A DNA stretch of 64,000 nt from Gp1-AA122 sp035631655 (GCA_035631655.1 DASQIH010000002.1:5338-69337); one strand, 5' to 3'. Counted from the first letter of the stretch, positions 43,489-51,681 are shown. A program made the numbers and translations. The notes: generated by a model not told the origin, from the letters alone.

Positions 43489-44631
43489 ATGGCTGCGCCA
43501 GGAATGGCTCCGATTTCTGTTCCCCTCGATCTGCCCACATCGGGTGCTGGAGCCACCGAGGCCTTGCTGGCCGCCATGTTGCGGGCCTCGGAAGGGGTAA
43601 GCGACCTGGTTTTTTCCCCGGGCCGTCCGCCACAAGTAGAAATTCACGGCCAACTGATCCCCGTCCAGGTGCCGCGTTTGCCGGTACTCACCGCCGACCA
43701 CACGCGCCACATTGCTTCCGACCTCATCGGCAACAATAAACAAGCGATCAGCACGCTGCGGGAGCAAGGCGCGTGCGACGTCTCCTATGGCCTGCCCGGA
43801 CAAGCCCGCTTCCGCGTGAATGTTTTTATTCAGCGCGGCAGCTGCGCCATCATCATGCGTGTGATTCCTACTGAGATCCCGGACTTCGCCGCGCTAAATC
43901 TTCCGCCACGCCTGGCGGAAGTTGCCGACTTGAAAAACGGAATTGCCCTGGTGACCGGGCCCGTGTGTTCCGGAAAATCATCGACCTTGGCCGCGATCCT
44001 CGATCGCATCAACAGCCAGCACAGCTATCACATCATCACCATCGAAGATCCCATCGAATTTCTGCATAACCACAAGAGATCAACCATCCACCAGCGCGAA
44101 CTGCACAGCGACGCTCCCAGTGTTTCCCTGGCTTTGCGGGCCGCCCTGCGCCAGTCGCCGAAAGTGATTGTCATCGGGGAAATGCGCGACCGGGAAACCA
44201 TCGAGATGGTGCTCGATGCCGCTGAAACCGGTCATCTGGTGCTCTCCAGCATGAATACGCTGGATGCCTCCAAGACAATAGACCGTATCGTCGGCTGTTT
44301 CTCGCCTGCAGAACAGTGGTCGGTACGCACTCGGCTGGCAAAATCCTTCCGCTACATCATTTCGCAGCGTCTGGTTCCGCGCGCCGACGCAACCGGACGA
44401 ATTCCCGTGGTCGAGATCCTGAAGGCCAACCCTCAGACTCGCGAGTGTGTGGAGAAGGGAGAACACGAAGGCCAGTCTCTGCTGAGCTGTATCAAGTCCG
44501 GCAGCGCCGAAGGTATGCAGCACTTTGACGCCGAAATCGAGAAACTCGCCCGCGCCGGCATCATTGACCTGGAAACCGCGCTGAACTACGCCATCAATCC
44601 CAGCCAGTTGCGACAAACCCTCGGGAAATAA
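43489..44631 (+). CDS. PilT/PilU-like twitching motility ATPase with altered His box
   Basis: This is a 380-residue secretion-type ATPase of the pilus retraction class. The order is: N-terminal PAS-like domain (20-135), Walker A GPVCSGKS (157-164), the Asp box region TIEDPIEF (184-191), Walker B KVIVIGE (225-231) with the GEMRD motif, and a C-terminal AIRAGRA-like helical part. In PilT proteins the His box reads GHLVFxTLHT; here it reads GHLVLSSMNT, so the second conserved His is Asn256. The Walker A Thr is also replaced by Ser. It may be an accessory PilU-like or regulatory paralogue. No other pilus gene is adjacent. Confidence 0.9.
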   Translation: MAAPGMAPISVPLDLPTSGAGATEALLAAMLRASEGVSDLVFSPGRPPQVEIHGQLIPVQVPRLPVLTADHTRHIASDLIGNNKQAISTLREQGACDVSYGLPGQARFRVNVFIQRGSCAIIMRVIPTEIPDFAALNLPPRLAEVADLKNGIALVTGPVCSGKSSTLAAILDRINSQHSYHIITIEDPIEFLHNHKRSTIHQRELHSDAPSVSLALRAALRQSPKVIVIGEMRDRETIEMVLDAAETGHLVLSSMNTLDASKTIDRIVGCFSPAEQWSVRTRLAKSFRYIISQRLVPRADATGRIPVVEILKANPQTRECVEKGEHEGQSLLSCIKSGSAEGMQHFDAEIEKLARAGIIDLETALNYAINPSQLRQTLGK

Positions 44632-44635
44632 TTGT

Positions 44636-44757
44636 TGATTGTTGATTGTTGATCTAGCCCTGTGATTCCTCGCTTCGCTCGGAAATGACCAGAGCGCCGA
44701 TTTTCCCCTGGGATCAGAAATCAAGAATCGGACAATAAACAATCAAGAATTCTCCTG
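44636..44757. repeat. Family E repeat copy 3 with a nested inverted family A copy
   Basis: The left arm has three GATTGTT units (44636-44653) and the right arm is AATCAAGAATCGGACAAT and following bases (to 44757). Between them lies GTGATTCCTCGCTTCGCTCG-GAAATGACC (44662-44690), a family A element in inverse. One repeat family is thus nested in another. Confidence 0.75.
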
Positions 44758-44761
44758 CGGT

Positions 44762-46054
44762 ATGATCTTCCCCATGTCCGCGGTTCCCGAGCCACGCCTG
44801 GTCCTGCCGTTCGAAGATGCCCGCCATGTAGTGGAAGAACGCGCGGCAGGCCTGCGCCCCGCGGGGACAGAGAAAGTTGATCTGCTGAAGTCAGCGGGAC
44901 GGGTACTGGCCGAGTCCATCCATGCCGACCGTGATTTTCCGCCCTTTCCTCGCGCCGCGCGCGACGGCTATGCGGTGCGGGCTTCAGACCTCATTCATCT
45001 ACCCGCCACGCTCGAGGTGATTGCGGAAATCAGGGCGGGAGCGGCGCCGGAAGAACTGCCGAAACGCGTGGAATCAGGCGAAGCGGTCGCCATCATGACC
45101 GGAGCGCCTGCGCCTCCAGGCACCGACGGCGTGGTCATGGTGGAATACACCAAACGCAAACAAGACTACGTCGAGATCACGAGAGGAATTCGCGTCGGCG
45201 ACAACATCGTCCCTACGGGCTCAGAGGCTCACAAGGGCGACTTGCTGCTGGCTCCCGGCACGCGTTTGACTGAGGCAGCGATCGCCGTTGCTGCTTCCGT
45301 CGGTAAAGCGGACCTCCAGGTTTATACCAAGCCTAAGGTAGCGGTACTCTCGACCGGAGATGAGGTCGTTGCGATCGTCGCGCAACCCGGACCTAACCAG
45401 ATCCGCAACTCCAACAGCTACTCTCTCGCCGCCCAGATCCTGGCCGCAGGCGCCGAGCCAGTTCTGTTGCCCATAGCGCCGGACGAACCGAATAAGCTGT
45501 CCGCATTGATCCGGCAAGGACTGCAGTATGACCTGCTCCTTTTAGCCGGTGGCGTCTCGATGGGAAAGTACGATCTGGTAGAAGAAGTCATGGCGCGTCT
45601 CGAGGCCGGATTCTTCTTCACCGGCGCACAGATTCAGCCCGGACGACCGATCGTATTCGGGGTAGCGCCGGCATCCCCGCCGGCAACACGCGGTGCATCA
45701 GGTACTGCCGGGAACAGCAAATACTTCTTCGGCCTGCCCGGCAACCCAGTCTCCACGATGGTGACGTTCGATCTTTTCGTTCGTCCCGTAATTGATGCCC
45801 TCGCCGGCCTGGCCCCGCGCAAGCTGGTCTTTCTGCACGCCCGTTTGAAAACGGAGATCAAAACAAAAACCGGGCTGAAGCGCTTTCTACCGGCGATTTT
45901 GTCGGGAGAATTCGAACGCGCTGAAGTAGAACTGGCAGGCTGGCACGGCTCCGGCGACATTGCAACCACCGCGCGTTCGAACTGCTACATCGTGATCCCG
46001 CCCGACCGCGACCGGATCCCCGCCGGCGAATGGGTGCCCGTGCTACTACGGTAG
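44762..46054 (+). CDS. moeA: Molybdopterin molybdotransferase MoeA
   Basis: MoeA inserts molybdate into adenylated molybdopterin. It has 430 residues. Motifs are DRDFPPFPRAARDGYAVRA, MTGAPAPPGTDGVV, VLSTGDEV, GGVSMGKYD and LPGNPVSTMVTFDLFVRP. A short insertion rich in Ala/Pro (VAPASPPATRGASGTAGNS, about residues 300-318) lies before the FGLPGNP motif and is unusual. The ATG at 44774 (MSAVPEP) is a second possible start. It heads a molybdenum cofactor group with moaC and mog. Confidence 0.95.
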   Translation: MIFPMSAVPEPRLVLPFEDARHVVEERAAGLRPAGTEKVDLLKSAGRVLAESIHADRDFPPFPRAARDGYAVRASDLIHLPATLEVIAEIRAGAAPEELPKRVESGEAVAIMTGAPAPPGTDGVVMVEYTKRKQDYVEITRGIRVGDNIVPTGSEAHKGDLLLAPGTRLTEAAIAVAASVGKADLQVYTKPKVAVLSTGDEVVAIVAQPGPNQIRNSNSYSLAAQILAAGAEPVLLPIAPDEPNKLSALIRQGLQYDLLLLAGGVSMGKYDLVEEVMARLEAGFFFTGAQIQPGRPIVFGVAPASPPATRGASGTAGNSKYFFGLPGNPVSTMVTFDLFVRPVIDALAGLAPRKLVFLHARLKTEIKTKTGLKRFLPAILSGEFERAEVELAGWHGSGDIATTARSNCYIVIPPDRDRIPAGEWVPVLLR

Positions 46055-46080
46055 ATGTCGTTCAACCAAGTTTTGATTAT

Positions 46081-46155
46081 TAACCGCCGAGTACACCGAG
46101 ACCGCCGAGAAGAATTGCCGTGCTCGGCGCACTCCGCGATCTCGGCGGTGAACGC
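46081..46155. repeat. Family I inverted repeat (ACCGCCGAG), copy 1
   Basis: ACCGCCGAGTACACCGAGAC at the left and GATCTCGGCGGT at the right form the outer stem, with a nested TGCTCGGCGC. A second copy follows the DedA-like gene at 48594-48658. Confidence 0.75.
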
Positions 46156-46190
46156 GTTTTGGCGAGTCAGCATGTAAGATAGACCAGTCC

Positions 46191-46664
46191 ATGCCCCACA
46201 AGCTGTCGCATTACGACGAATCCGGCCGCGCCCGCATGGTAGATGTATCCACGAAGCCCGCCACCAAACGCGAAGCCGAGGCCAGCGCCTTCGTAGCGAT
46301 GAGGCCAGCCGTGCTGAAAGCATTGCCAAAGAATCCCAAGGGCGATCCCCTGGAAGTGGCTCGTCTAGCGGGCATTATGGCAGCCAAGCGCACGGCCGAG
46401 TTAATCCCCATGTGCCATCCCCTGCCTCTTTCGCACGTTGATGTACGTATGCGGCTGTGCGAGAATGGCGTCGCCATTGCCTCAAAAGCAACGACCACGG
46501 CCGTCACCGGGGTGGAGATGGAAGCGCTGGTCGCCGCCAGTGTCGCCGCTTTGACTGTGTACGACATGTGTAAGGCGCTCGATAAGGGCATCGAGATCCG
46601 CCATGTTGTGCTGGAGAGCAAGTCGGGCGGAAAAAGCGGAGACTACCGCCGCAAGAAGCACTAA
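46191..46664 (+). CDS. moaC: Cyclic pyranopterin monophosphate synthase MoaC
   Basis: MoaC completes the first step of molybdenum cofactor synthesis by forming cPMP from the MoaA product. It has 157 residues. The conserved active site ELIPMCHPLPLSHVDV and the C-terminal GVEMEALVAASVAALTVYDM and CKALDK are present. The downstream response regulator gene begins 4 bases after the stop codon, which indicates co-transcription. MoaA is not in the window. Confidence 0.96.
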   Translation: MPHKLSHYDESGRARMVDVSTKPATKREAEASAFVAMRPAVLKALPKNPKGDPLEVARLAGIMAAKRTAELIPMCHPLPLSHVDVRMRLCENGVAIASKATTTAVTGVEMEALVAASVAALTVYDMCKALDKGIEIRHVVLESKSGGKSGDYRRKKH

Positions 46665-46668
46665 CGTT

Positions 46669-47424
46669 ATGTCCAACAACGTCAAAGTTCTGCTGGTGGA
46701 CGACAATCCCATGGTGCTGGGAATGCTGAAGCAGAGCCTGTCTCCTGTGGCCGACGTCACCACTGCCAATGACGGTCCGGACGCCCTGCTCAAGGCGGTG
46801 GATGATCCTCCGGATTTGCTGGTCAGTGATTACCGCATGCCTGGCATGGATGGCCACCAGCTCATCGAGAAACTCAAGAGTCGTCCGTCGACCTCGAGCG
46901 TAGCCGTAATCCTGCTGGCCACCAAGAGCGACATTAGCGAGCGGCTTTCGGTCCAGGAACAGGTGGATGACTACGTGGAAAAGCCATTTTTTCTGAAGCA
47001 AGCCACTCATCGTATCAAGCGAGTCATCGACAAGATTGCTCTGGAGAAAATGGCCAAGGCCGCCTCCAGCGATGGCATACTCCGCGGCAGCCTCTCGCAG
47101 ATGAACGTCATTGACCTCGTGCAGTCGCTCGAGATGGGTCGCAAGAGTTGTCTGCTTACGCTCACCAACGAACAAGACCGCTGCGAGATGTACGTCAACC
47201 AGGGGCAAATCGTGCACGCCACCTATGGTTCTCTGAGTGGCGACGAGGCAGTCTTTAAGGTCCTGCGCTGGACTGGAGGTAACTTCCAGATTGACTTCGA
47301 AGGCAAGACCACGCAACAAAGCACCAGCTTGAACACCCAGGGACTTCTGATGGAAGGCTTGCGCCTGCTCGATGAGTCCCGGCGCGACGCGGCGGAGTCG
47401 GAAGATGTCCTCCTTGACACCTGA
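46669..47424 (+). CDS. Response regulator with C-terminal DUF4388 (PatA-like) domain
   Basis: The protein has 251 residues. The receiver domain (1-125) has the acidic pair Asp11/Asp12, the phosphorylation site Asp54 in LLVSDYRMPGMDG and the Lys in VEKPF. A DUF4388 domain fills the rest (about 138-235): GSLSQMNVIDLVQSLEMGRK, YVNQGQIVHATYG and RWTGGNFQIDF. Such proteins occur with gliding and pilus signalling systems; no histidine kinase is adjacent. The ATG is only 4 bases after the moaC stop, and the 3' end overlaps mog by 20 bases, so it is embedded in the cofactor operon. Confidence 0.93.
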   Translation: MSNNVKVLLVDDNPMVLGMLKQSLSPVADVTTANDGPDALLKAVDDPPDLLVSDYRMPGMDGHQLIEKLKSRPSTSSVAVILLATKSDISERLSVQEQVDDYVEKPFFLKQATHRIKRVIDKIALEKMAKAASSDGILRGSLSQMNVIDLVQSLEMGRKSCLLTLTNEQDRCEMYVNQGQIVHATYGSLSGDEAVFKVLRWTGGNFQIDFEGKTTQQSTSLNTQGLLMEGLRLLDESRRDAAESEDVLLDT

Positions 47425-47902
47425 AGCCTTCACCGCCGCCGTCCTCACAGTCAGTGACTCCTCCTCCCGCGGTCAACGTCCCGATCTGTCTGGCCCGGCG
47501 GTCGCGGAACTCCTCCAGAAACACAACTTCCAGATCGTGGCTGCTCAGATTGTGCCCGATGATCGCATCCACATCGAAGATGCATTGATGCGGCTGACGG
47601 AGAAGGCCCGACTGGTAGTCTCTACCGGGGGCACGGGAATCGCCGAGCGCGACGTTACCCCCGAGGCGACCAACTCCGTGTGCGAACGCCTGGTCGAAGG
47701 CATCGCCGAACGAATGCGCCTCGAGGGAACCAGGAATACTCCATTCGCCGCGCTCAGCCGTGGCGTATGCGGCATCCGCGGCCACTCGCTGATTTTGAAT
47801 GTTCCCGGAAGCCCTAAGGGGGCTGTCGAATCCCTGGAGGCTGTGATCGAAATAATTCCCCACGCCCTGCAACTGCTGATTGGCGACACCAAACACATGT
47901 AG
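47405..47902 (+). CDS. mog: Molybdopterin adenylyltransferase (Mog/MoaB family)
   Basis: This protein adenylates molybdopterin to prepare it for MoeA. It has 165 residues. Visible motifs are VLTVSDSSSRGQRPDLSGP, VSTGGTGIAERDVTPEAT and LILNVPGSPKGAVESLEA. Mog and MoaB proteins are close relatives, so the exact name is uncertain. The ATG at 47405 lies inside the 3' end of the response regulator gene, in another frame. Confidence 0.93.
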   Translation: MSSLTPEAFTAAVLTVSDSSSRGQRPDLSGPAVAELLQKHNFQIVAAQIVPDDRIHIEDALMRLTEKARLVVSTGGTGIAERDVTPEATNSVCERLVEGIAERMRLEGTRNTPFAALSRGVCGIRGHSLILNVPGSPKGAVESLEAVIEIIPHALQLLIGDTKHM

Positions 47903-47935
47903 GGACAACCGCCCTGGCTGTCCGGTCCCAGCGTA
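47903..47935. repeat. Family K hairpin after mog
   Basis: GGGACAACCGCCCTGGCTGT is followed by CCGGTCCC. It resembles the element after the TPR gene at 43282, but no T-run follows. Confidence 0.55.
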
Positions 47936-47969
47936 GCTCGGCTATTTCGCGTAAACTGCGAATTCCGCT

Positions 47970-48596
47970 TTGAAGACCATCAAACTCATTCTGACCCGCT
48001 ACACGAGGTGGCTGTGGAGCATCCTGGCCCCGCTGGGCATCTGGGGAGTCTTTGTGGTGGCCGCCATTGATAGCTCATTCCTGGGCCTTCCCATGGACGC
48101 GATTGTGGCTAGCTACGTGTACCAGGACCACTCCAGGTTTCTGCTCTACGCGTTCCTGGCCTCGGGAGGTTCCGCACTGGGTAGCAGCGTCTTGTATCTG
48201 GTCGGCTATTTAGGGGGCGAGACGCTGCTGCGCAAGAGAATGTCCCAGCAACGCTTCGAGAAAATCCATCGCTCCTTCGATCAGCACGAATTCTGGGCCC
48301 TGATGCTCCCTGCCATGCTTCCGCCGCCCACCCCGTTCAAGCTCTTCGTCCTGGCAGCGGCCGTCTTTGAAATGAATTTCGGCCACTTCCTTCTGGCCAT
48401 CTTCGCCGGGCGGTTCGTTCGCTTCCTGATCCTCTCTCTGCTCACGGTGAAGTACGGCAAGGGCGTGGTGGAGCTGGCGGCGCACCTCTTTCGTACACAT
48501 CTGCATTGGACTTTGGGGATTATCGGTGGCGCGATATTGTGCTGGTTGCTGTTGAGACAAATGCGCCGCAGGAATCGGAATTCAAGGAGCAATTAA
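47970..48596 (+). CDS. DedA/YqaA-like VTT domain membrane protein
   Basis: The protein has 208 residues and about five membrane segments. It shows the VTT (SNARE-associated) layout: a first helix with IDSSFLGLPMDAIVASYVY, LASGGSALGSSVLYLVGYLGG in the middle and LPPPTPFKLFVLAAAVFEMNFG, the re-entrant Pro motif. Relatives are thought to move lipids across membranes or to support membrane potential. The start is TTG with no clear ribosome binding site; a basic tail RRRNRNSRSN ends the protein. Confidence 0.88.
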   Translation: MKTIKLILTRYTRWLWSILAPLGIWGVFVVAAIDSSFLGLPMDAIVASYVYQDHSRFLLYAFLASGGSALGSSVLYLVGYLGGETLLRKRMSQQRFEKIHRSFDQHEFWALMLPAMLPPPTPFKLFVLAAAVFEMNFGHFLLAIFAGRFVRFLILSLLTVKYGKGVVELAAHLFRTHLHWTLGIIGGAILCWLLLRQMRRRNRNSRSN

Positions 48597-48658
48597 CCGC
48601 CGAGCACGCTGGGACGCCGAAGAAACTCGGCGACCTTAGCGCTCTCGGCGGTGAACTT
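48594..48658. repeat. Family I inverted repeat, copy 2
   Basis: ACCGCCGAGCACGCTGGGAC and CTCTCGGCGGT form the outer stem; the inner part is ACTCGGCGACC. It overlaps the stop codon of the DedA-like gene and ends 5 bases before the stop codon of the convergent gene. Confidence 0.75.
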
Positions 48659-48662
48659 GTTT

Positions 48663-49190
48663 TTATGCGGCGGCAGCCTGATCGGACTTGCGGGTAATAC
48701 CGGCGATGTAGTGCAGCAGCGCTGGCGTCAAAAACATCACACACGTGAAGAGCAAGTCACCTTCGATTCCGCGCCGGAAGAAGGGCAGTCCCAAGGTGTA
48801 GCAGACCGTCAACCCGCTCAGAGTTTTGGGATACATCGTTCCTGAAGCCCATACCATGAAGTTGCTGATCAGGAAGAACGAAACCGAACTCGCCAGAGCG
48901 GCCCCAATCACGCGCAAGGGACGAGCATTCTCACGCAGGCCGGTGCCAAACCACAGGATCGCTGCATACCACGCCCAGGTCACGTAATGGTCCCAGGTGA
49001 GCGGGTAAGCATAGCGCACGATCGTGAGATACACATCCGATGCTGCCATCAACAGCAGCGGAAACCACATCTGGCGCTTCGATCCGCGGGCGCCAAAAAA
49101 CAGCAGCGACGCCGCCACGGGGGTGAATCCCAGAGTTTGAGGCAAGAATCGGACACCAAATGCAATCAGAACGAACAGGTAGGCCAGCAT
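48663..49190 (-). CDS. DUF6580 family membrane protein
   Basis: The protein has 175 residues and about five hydrophobic segments, with no enzyme motif. TPVAASLLFFGARGSKRQ, YPLTWDHYVTWAWYAAILW and SNFMVWASGTMYP are recognisable from acidobacterial proteins of this family. It resembles transporter substrate-binding (S) components in size and topology, but no ECF partner is nearby, so the function is open. The ATG at 49190 follows GAGGTGATC and is chosen over TTG at 49208. Confidence 0.75.
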   Translation of the reverse strand: MLAYLFVLIAFGVRFLPQTLGFTPVAASLLFFGARGSKRQMWFPLLLMAASDVYLTIVRYAYPLTWDHYVTWAWYAAILWFGTGLRENARPLRVIGAALASSVSFFLISNFMVWASGTMYPKTLSGLTVCYTLGLPFFRRGIEGDLLFTCVMFLTPALLHYIAGITRKSDQAAAA

Positions 49191-49353
49191 GATCACCTCG
49201 TCTCGCAACCAAGATTGTGGCGCTGGAAGTCATCCACGTCAAGTTTCCTATACGTAGGTGTTTGCCTGCCGAAGGCACTGGAAAGTTCTTCACAGATCGA
49301 GTTTCTTGCCGTTCGTGAGATTCATGCATTGCCGGAGCGGTTCTAATACCTTG

Positions 49354-49370
49354 GTCACTTTCTGAGTGAC
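49354..49370. promoter_or_regulatory. Inverted repeat upstream of the PilZ gene
   Basis: GTCACT (49354-49359) and AGTGAC (49365-49370) are perfect inverted half-sites 5 bases apart, 26 bases before the start codon. This looks like a protein-binding site; the regulator is unknown. Confidence 0.5.
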
Positions 49371-49396
49371 AAACGCACAGCTAAGATCGAATCACC

Positions 49397-50092
49397 ATGG
49401 GTCTGGAATGTCTTCTCCTCTGCCGCGACCAGCAAGCCATTCGCGTATTGCAGCCCGCTCTGGAAAAGCTGTATATCGCGGTGGAAGTGTGCCGGGGAGC
49501 TCGCTCCGGACAGGAGATTCTGGCTTCCGAGAAATATGACGCGGTTGTGATTGATTGCGACGATCTCAAGGATGGGCTGGAAGTCCTGAGAGAATTGCGC
49601 AAAGCAACCAGCAACAAGAACTCGGTTGTCTTCGCAATTCTGAACGGAACGACCACGACGAAACAAGCTTTTGAGATGGGGGCAAATTTCGTTCTGCAGA
49701 AACCTATCCAGCCGCTTAATGCTTTGCGCTGTTTCAGTGCCGCCTTCGGCCAAATGACTCGTGAGCGGCGCCGCTATTTCCGTGTACCCCTGGAGATGCC
49801 CGCCATTCTCAGCTTCAAGGATCACCAATTGAAGGCGACCGCGACCAATCTTAGTGAAGGCGGCATGGCTGTCACTTTTCGCGGAAAGCTGCCGCGAGCA
49901 GGCCTCAGCAAGGTCCGCTTCACGTTGCCGGGCACCCACACTACGCTGGAACCGAACGCTGATCTGGCTTGGGCAGACGGCTCCGGACACGCCGGCATTC
50001 GCTTCCTGGAAGTACCTCAGAATTCCCGCGAACAGCTGGAGCGCTGGCTCTCCCCGAGAATCGACCAGCCCGAGACCGTCTCGCGAGGCTGA
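49397..50092 (+). CDS. PilZ domain protein with receiver-like N-terminal domain
   Basis: The protein has 231 residues. The N-terminal part (1-115) follows a receiver fold: YDAVVIDCDDL has the central Asp and FVLQKPIQP has the Lys-Pro of the last strand, but the acidic pocket is not typical, so it may not be phosphorylated. The PilZ domain (122-220) has RRRYFRVPLEMPA, the RxxxR c-di-GMP motif, and NLSEGGMAV, the D/NxSxxG motif. It therefore probably binds cyclic di-GMP. It may respond to the GGDEF/HD-GYP protein encoded 4 kb further. Confidence 0.88.
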   Translation: MGLECLLLCRDQQAIRVLQPALEKLYIAVEVCRGARSGQEILASEKYDAVVIDCDDLKDGLEVLRELRKATSNKNSVVFAILNGTTTTKQAFEMGANFVLQKPIQPLNALRCFSAAFGQMTRERRRYFRVPLEMPAILSFKDHQLKATATNLSEGGMAVTFRGKLPRAGLSKVRFTLPGTHTTLEPNADLAWADGSGHAGIRFLEVPQNSREQLERWLSPRIDQPETVSRG

Positions 50093-50121
50093 ATTCCCCG
50101 CAACTGCGGTATCAGAAGCAA

Positions 50122-50168
50122 CCGCGAAGCGATACAAGAACAAAGCCCATGGCGTAAGCCACGGGCTA
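50122..50168. repeat. Family J repeat, copy 2
   Basis: The leader CGCGAAGCGATACAAGAACA precedes an imperfect hairpin of AGCCCATGGC and GCCACGGGCT. It matches the copy at 40528-40574 over the full length. Confidence 0.7.
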
Positions 50169-50242
50169 ACAGAAAACGGAACCAGCCCAGTGGTGCGAAA
50201 GATCCTTCGATTTGCAGCGACAGGGGACTCGGACTGCGTTAC

Positions 50243-50548
50243 CTATTTCTTGTCGTATTCCAACGCTTCATGCAGGTGGTGGATAGCCTCATCGATCGAC
50301 TTGATAGCTGCAGCCTTGTGTCCGCCGAAGTCGCTGGCCGCCTTGGTGGCGAGTTCGTTCTTTACTGCTTCCAATTGCCGAATGGAGTGACGAATGACCG
50401 GATGTGGTTCCTTGCCCTTCTGCGCAGGTTTGGCTTGGTCATCTTTGTCCTGAGGAACTCCTGCAGGTTGCGCAAAGGTCATGGCGGGCAGTGCTAAAGC
50501 GCCAGCTAACGCCACGATTGTCAGAGTCTTTCTGAAATTTTCATGCAC
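50243..50548 (-). CDS. Small secreted helical protein
   Basis: The protein has 101 residues. A signal peptide (MHENFRKTLTIVALAGALAL ... FAQPAG) is followed by a Lys/Asp/Pro-rich linker and a helical C-terminal part with several His (HPVIRHSIRQLEAVKNELA and SIDEAIHHLHEALEY). GGAGG lies about 10 bases upstream of the ATG. I do not recognise a family beyond similar small acidobacterial proteins; the His pattern could bind metal, but this is a guess. Confidence 0.7.
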   Translation of the reverse strand: MHENFRKTLTIVALAGALALPAMTFAQPAGVPQDKDDQAKPAQKGKEPHPVIRHSIRQLEAVKNELATKAASDFGGHKAAAIKSIDEAIHHLHEALEYDKK

Positions 50549-50716
50549 GTTGGATCCTCCATTTGAGTGCCGATGCTCGGCAGAATGTCAACACATGTCG
50601 TGATTCGTTACAAACCGAATCGCGATACGAGTCATTTTTCTTGAACACGGATTCCCTACAAAGTTTCGAACTGAATTGTACAGAGGAATGATGGAAACCA
50701 GGGGCGAGATCCCCGA

Positions 50717-51622
50717 CTAGACAGGCTGACCGGCCCAGGCTTGCGTGCTCGCCAAGACCGGCTTGGAAACTTCGTCCAGGGTCGTTTCCTCCCAAAGTGT
50801 TCGGTCTTTCAGAATACGGGACACCAAAGCGGTGTGCATGGCGTGTCCCGCACGATCGGCCACCACGCGACCCAGGATGCGCCGCCCAATCAGAGCCAGA
50901 TCCCCAATGAGATCCAGCACCTTGTGCCGGACAAACTCATCCCGAAATCGGAGTGGTGGGTTCTCGATCCCGTCGCGCGTAAGCACGATGCAGTTATCCA
51001 TTGAAGCGCCCCGGATCAATCCCATGTTGCGCATGGCTGGCTCCTCCTGGCGCGAACCGAACGTCCGGGCAGGAGCAATGAAGCGCTGGTAATCACCGTC
51101 AGAAAGGTCCGCCTCAAAGCTTTCCCGCCCAATCAGCGGATGCGGGAAATTGATCGCATAGGACACCGAATAACCATCGGCCGGGTACACAGCAATAAAC
51201 TTGTCGCCTTCCCGCAATTCAATCTTGCGGCGAATTCGAAGATAGGTTCTCGGTCGGCGCTGCTTGCGAATGCCTGCCTTGAGGATCATCTGCACGAAGG
51301 GCCGCGAGCTGCCGTCCAGGATGGGCAACTCCAGGTTATCGAGCTCCACGATCGCGTTGTCGATTCCGGTGCCGATAAAAGCCGACAGCAAGTGCTCGGT
51401 CGTGGAGATGAGCACGCCTTTTTTCATGAGACTGGTGGCATAGCTGACCCGAGCGACGTTGCGGCTGACCGCCTCAATTTGGAAGCCATCCAGATCGGTT
51501 CGCCGAAAGACAATCCCGCAACCTGGGGATGCGGGAACCATACGCAAGTGAACGGGAGCGCCGCTGTGGAGGCCCACTCCTTCACATTCCACAGCCGTGC
51601 GAATTGTCTGTTCCTGGATCAA
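50717..51622 (-). CDS. lpxC: UDP-3-O-acyl-N-acetylglucosamine deacetylase
   Basis: LpxC is the zinc deacetylase of the committed step of lipid A synthesis, which shows that the organism has a lipopolysaccharide outer membrane. It has 301 residues. Zinc ligands are His77 in STTEHLLSA and His233/Asp237 in RHKVLDLIGD; the catalytic His260 is in RAGHAMHTAL. The start EGVGLHSGAPV is typical. It begins with TTG at 51622. It stands alone, without fabZ or lpxA. Confidence 0.96.
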   Translation of the reverse strand: MIQEQTIRTAVECEGVGLHSGAPVHLRMVPASPGCGIVFRRTDLDGFQIEAVSRNVARVSYATSLMKKGVLISTTEHLLSAFIGTGIDNAIVELDNLELPILDGSSRPFVQMILKAGIRKQRRPRTYLRIRRKIELREGDKFIAVYPADGYSVSYAINFPHPLIGRESFEADLSDGDYQRFIAPARTFGSRQEEPAMRNMGLIRGASMDNCIVLTRDGIENPPLRFRDEFVRHKVLDLIGDLALIGRRILGRVVADRAGHAMHTALVSRILKDRTLWEETTLDEVSKPVLASTQAWAGQPV

Positions 51623-51681
51623 ATGGGGGAGTGTATCTCTCCTGTGCTCATCAGATTACAGGGTCGACAAGAAATGTTGTA

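Noticed and set aside
50101..50242. Possible small plus-strand gene after the PilZ gene
   Set aside because: The open frame runs through the family J repeat and has no ribosome binding site.
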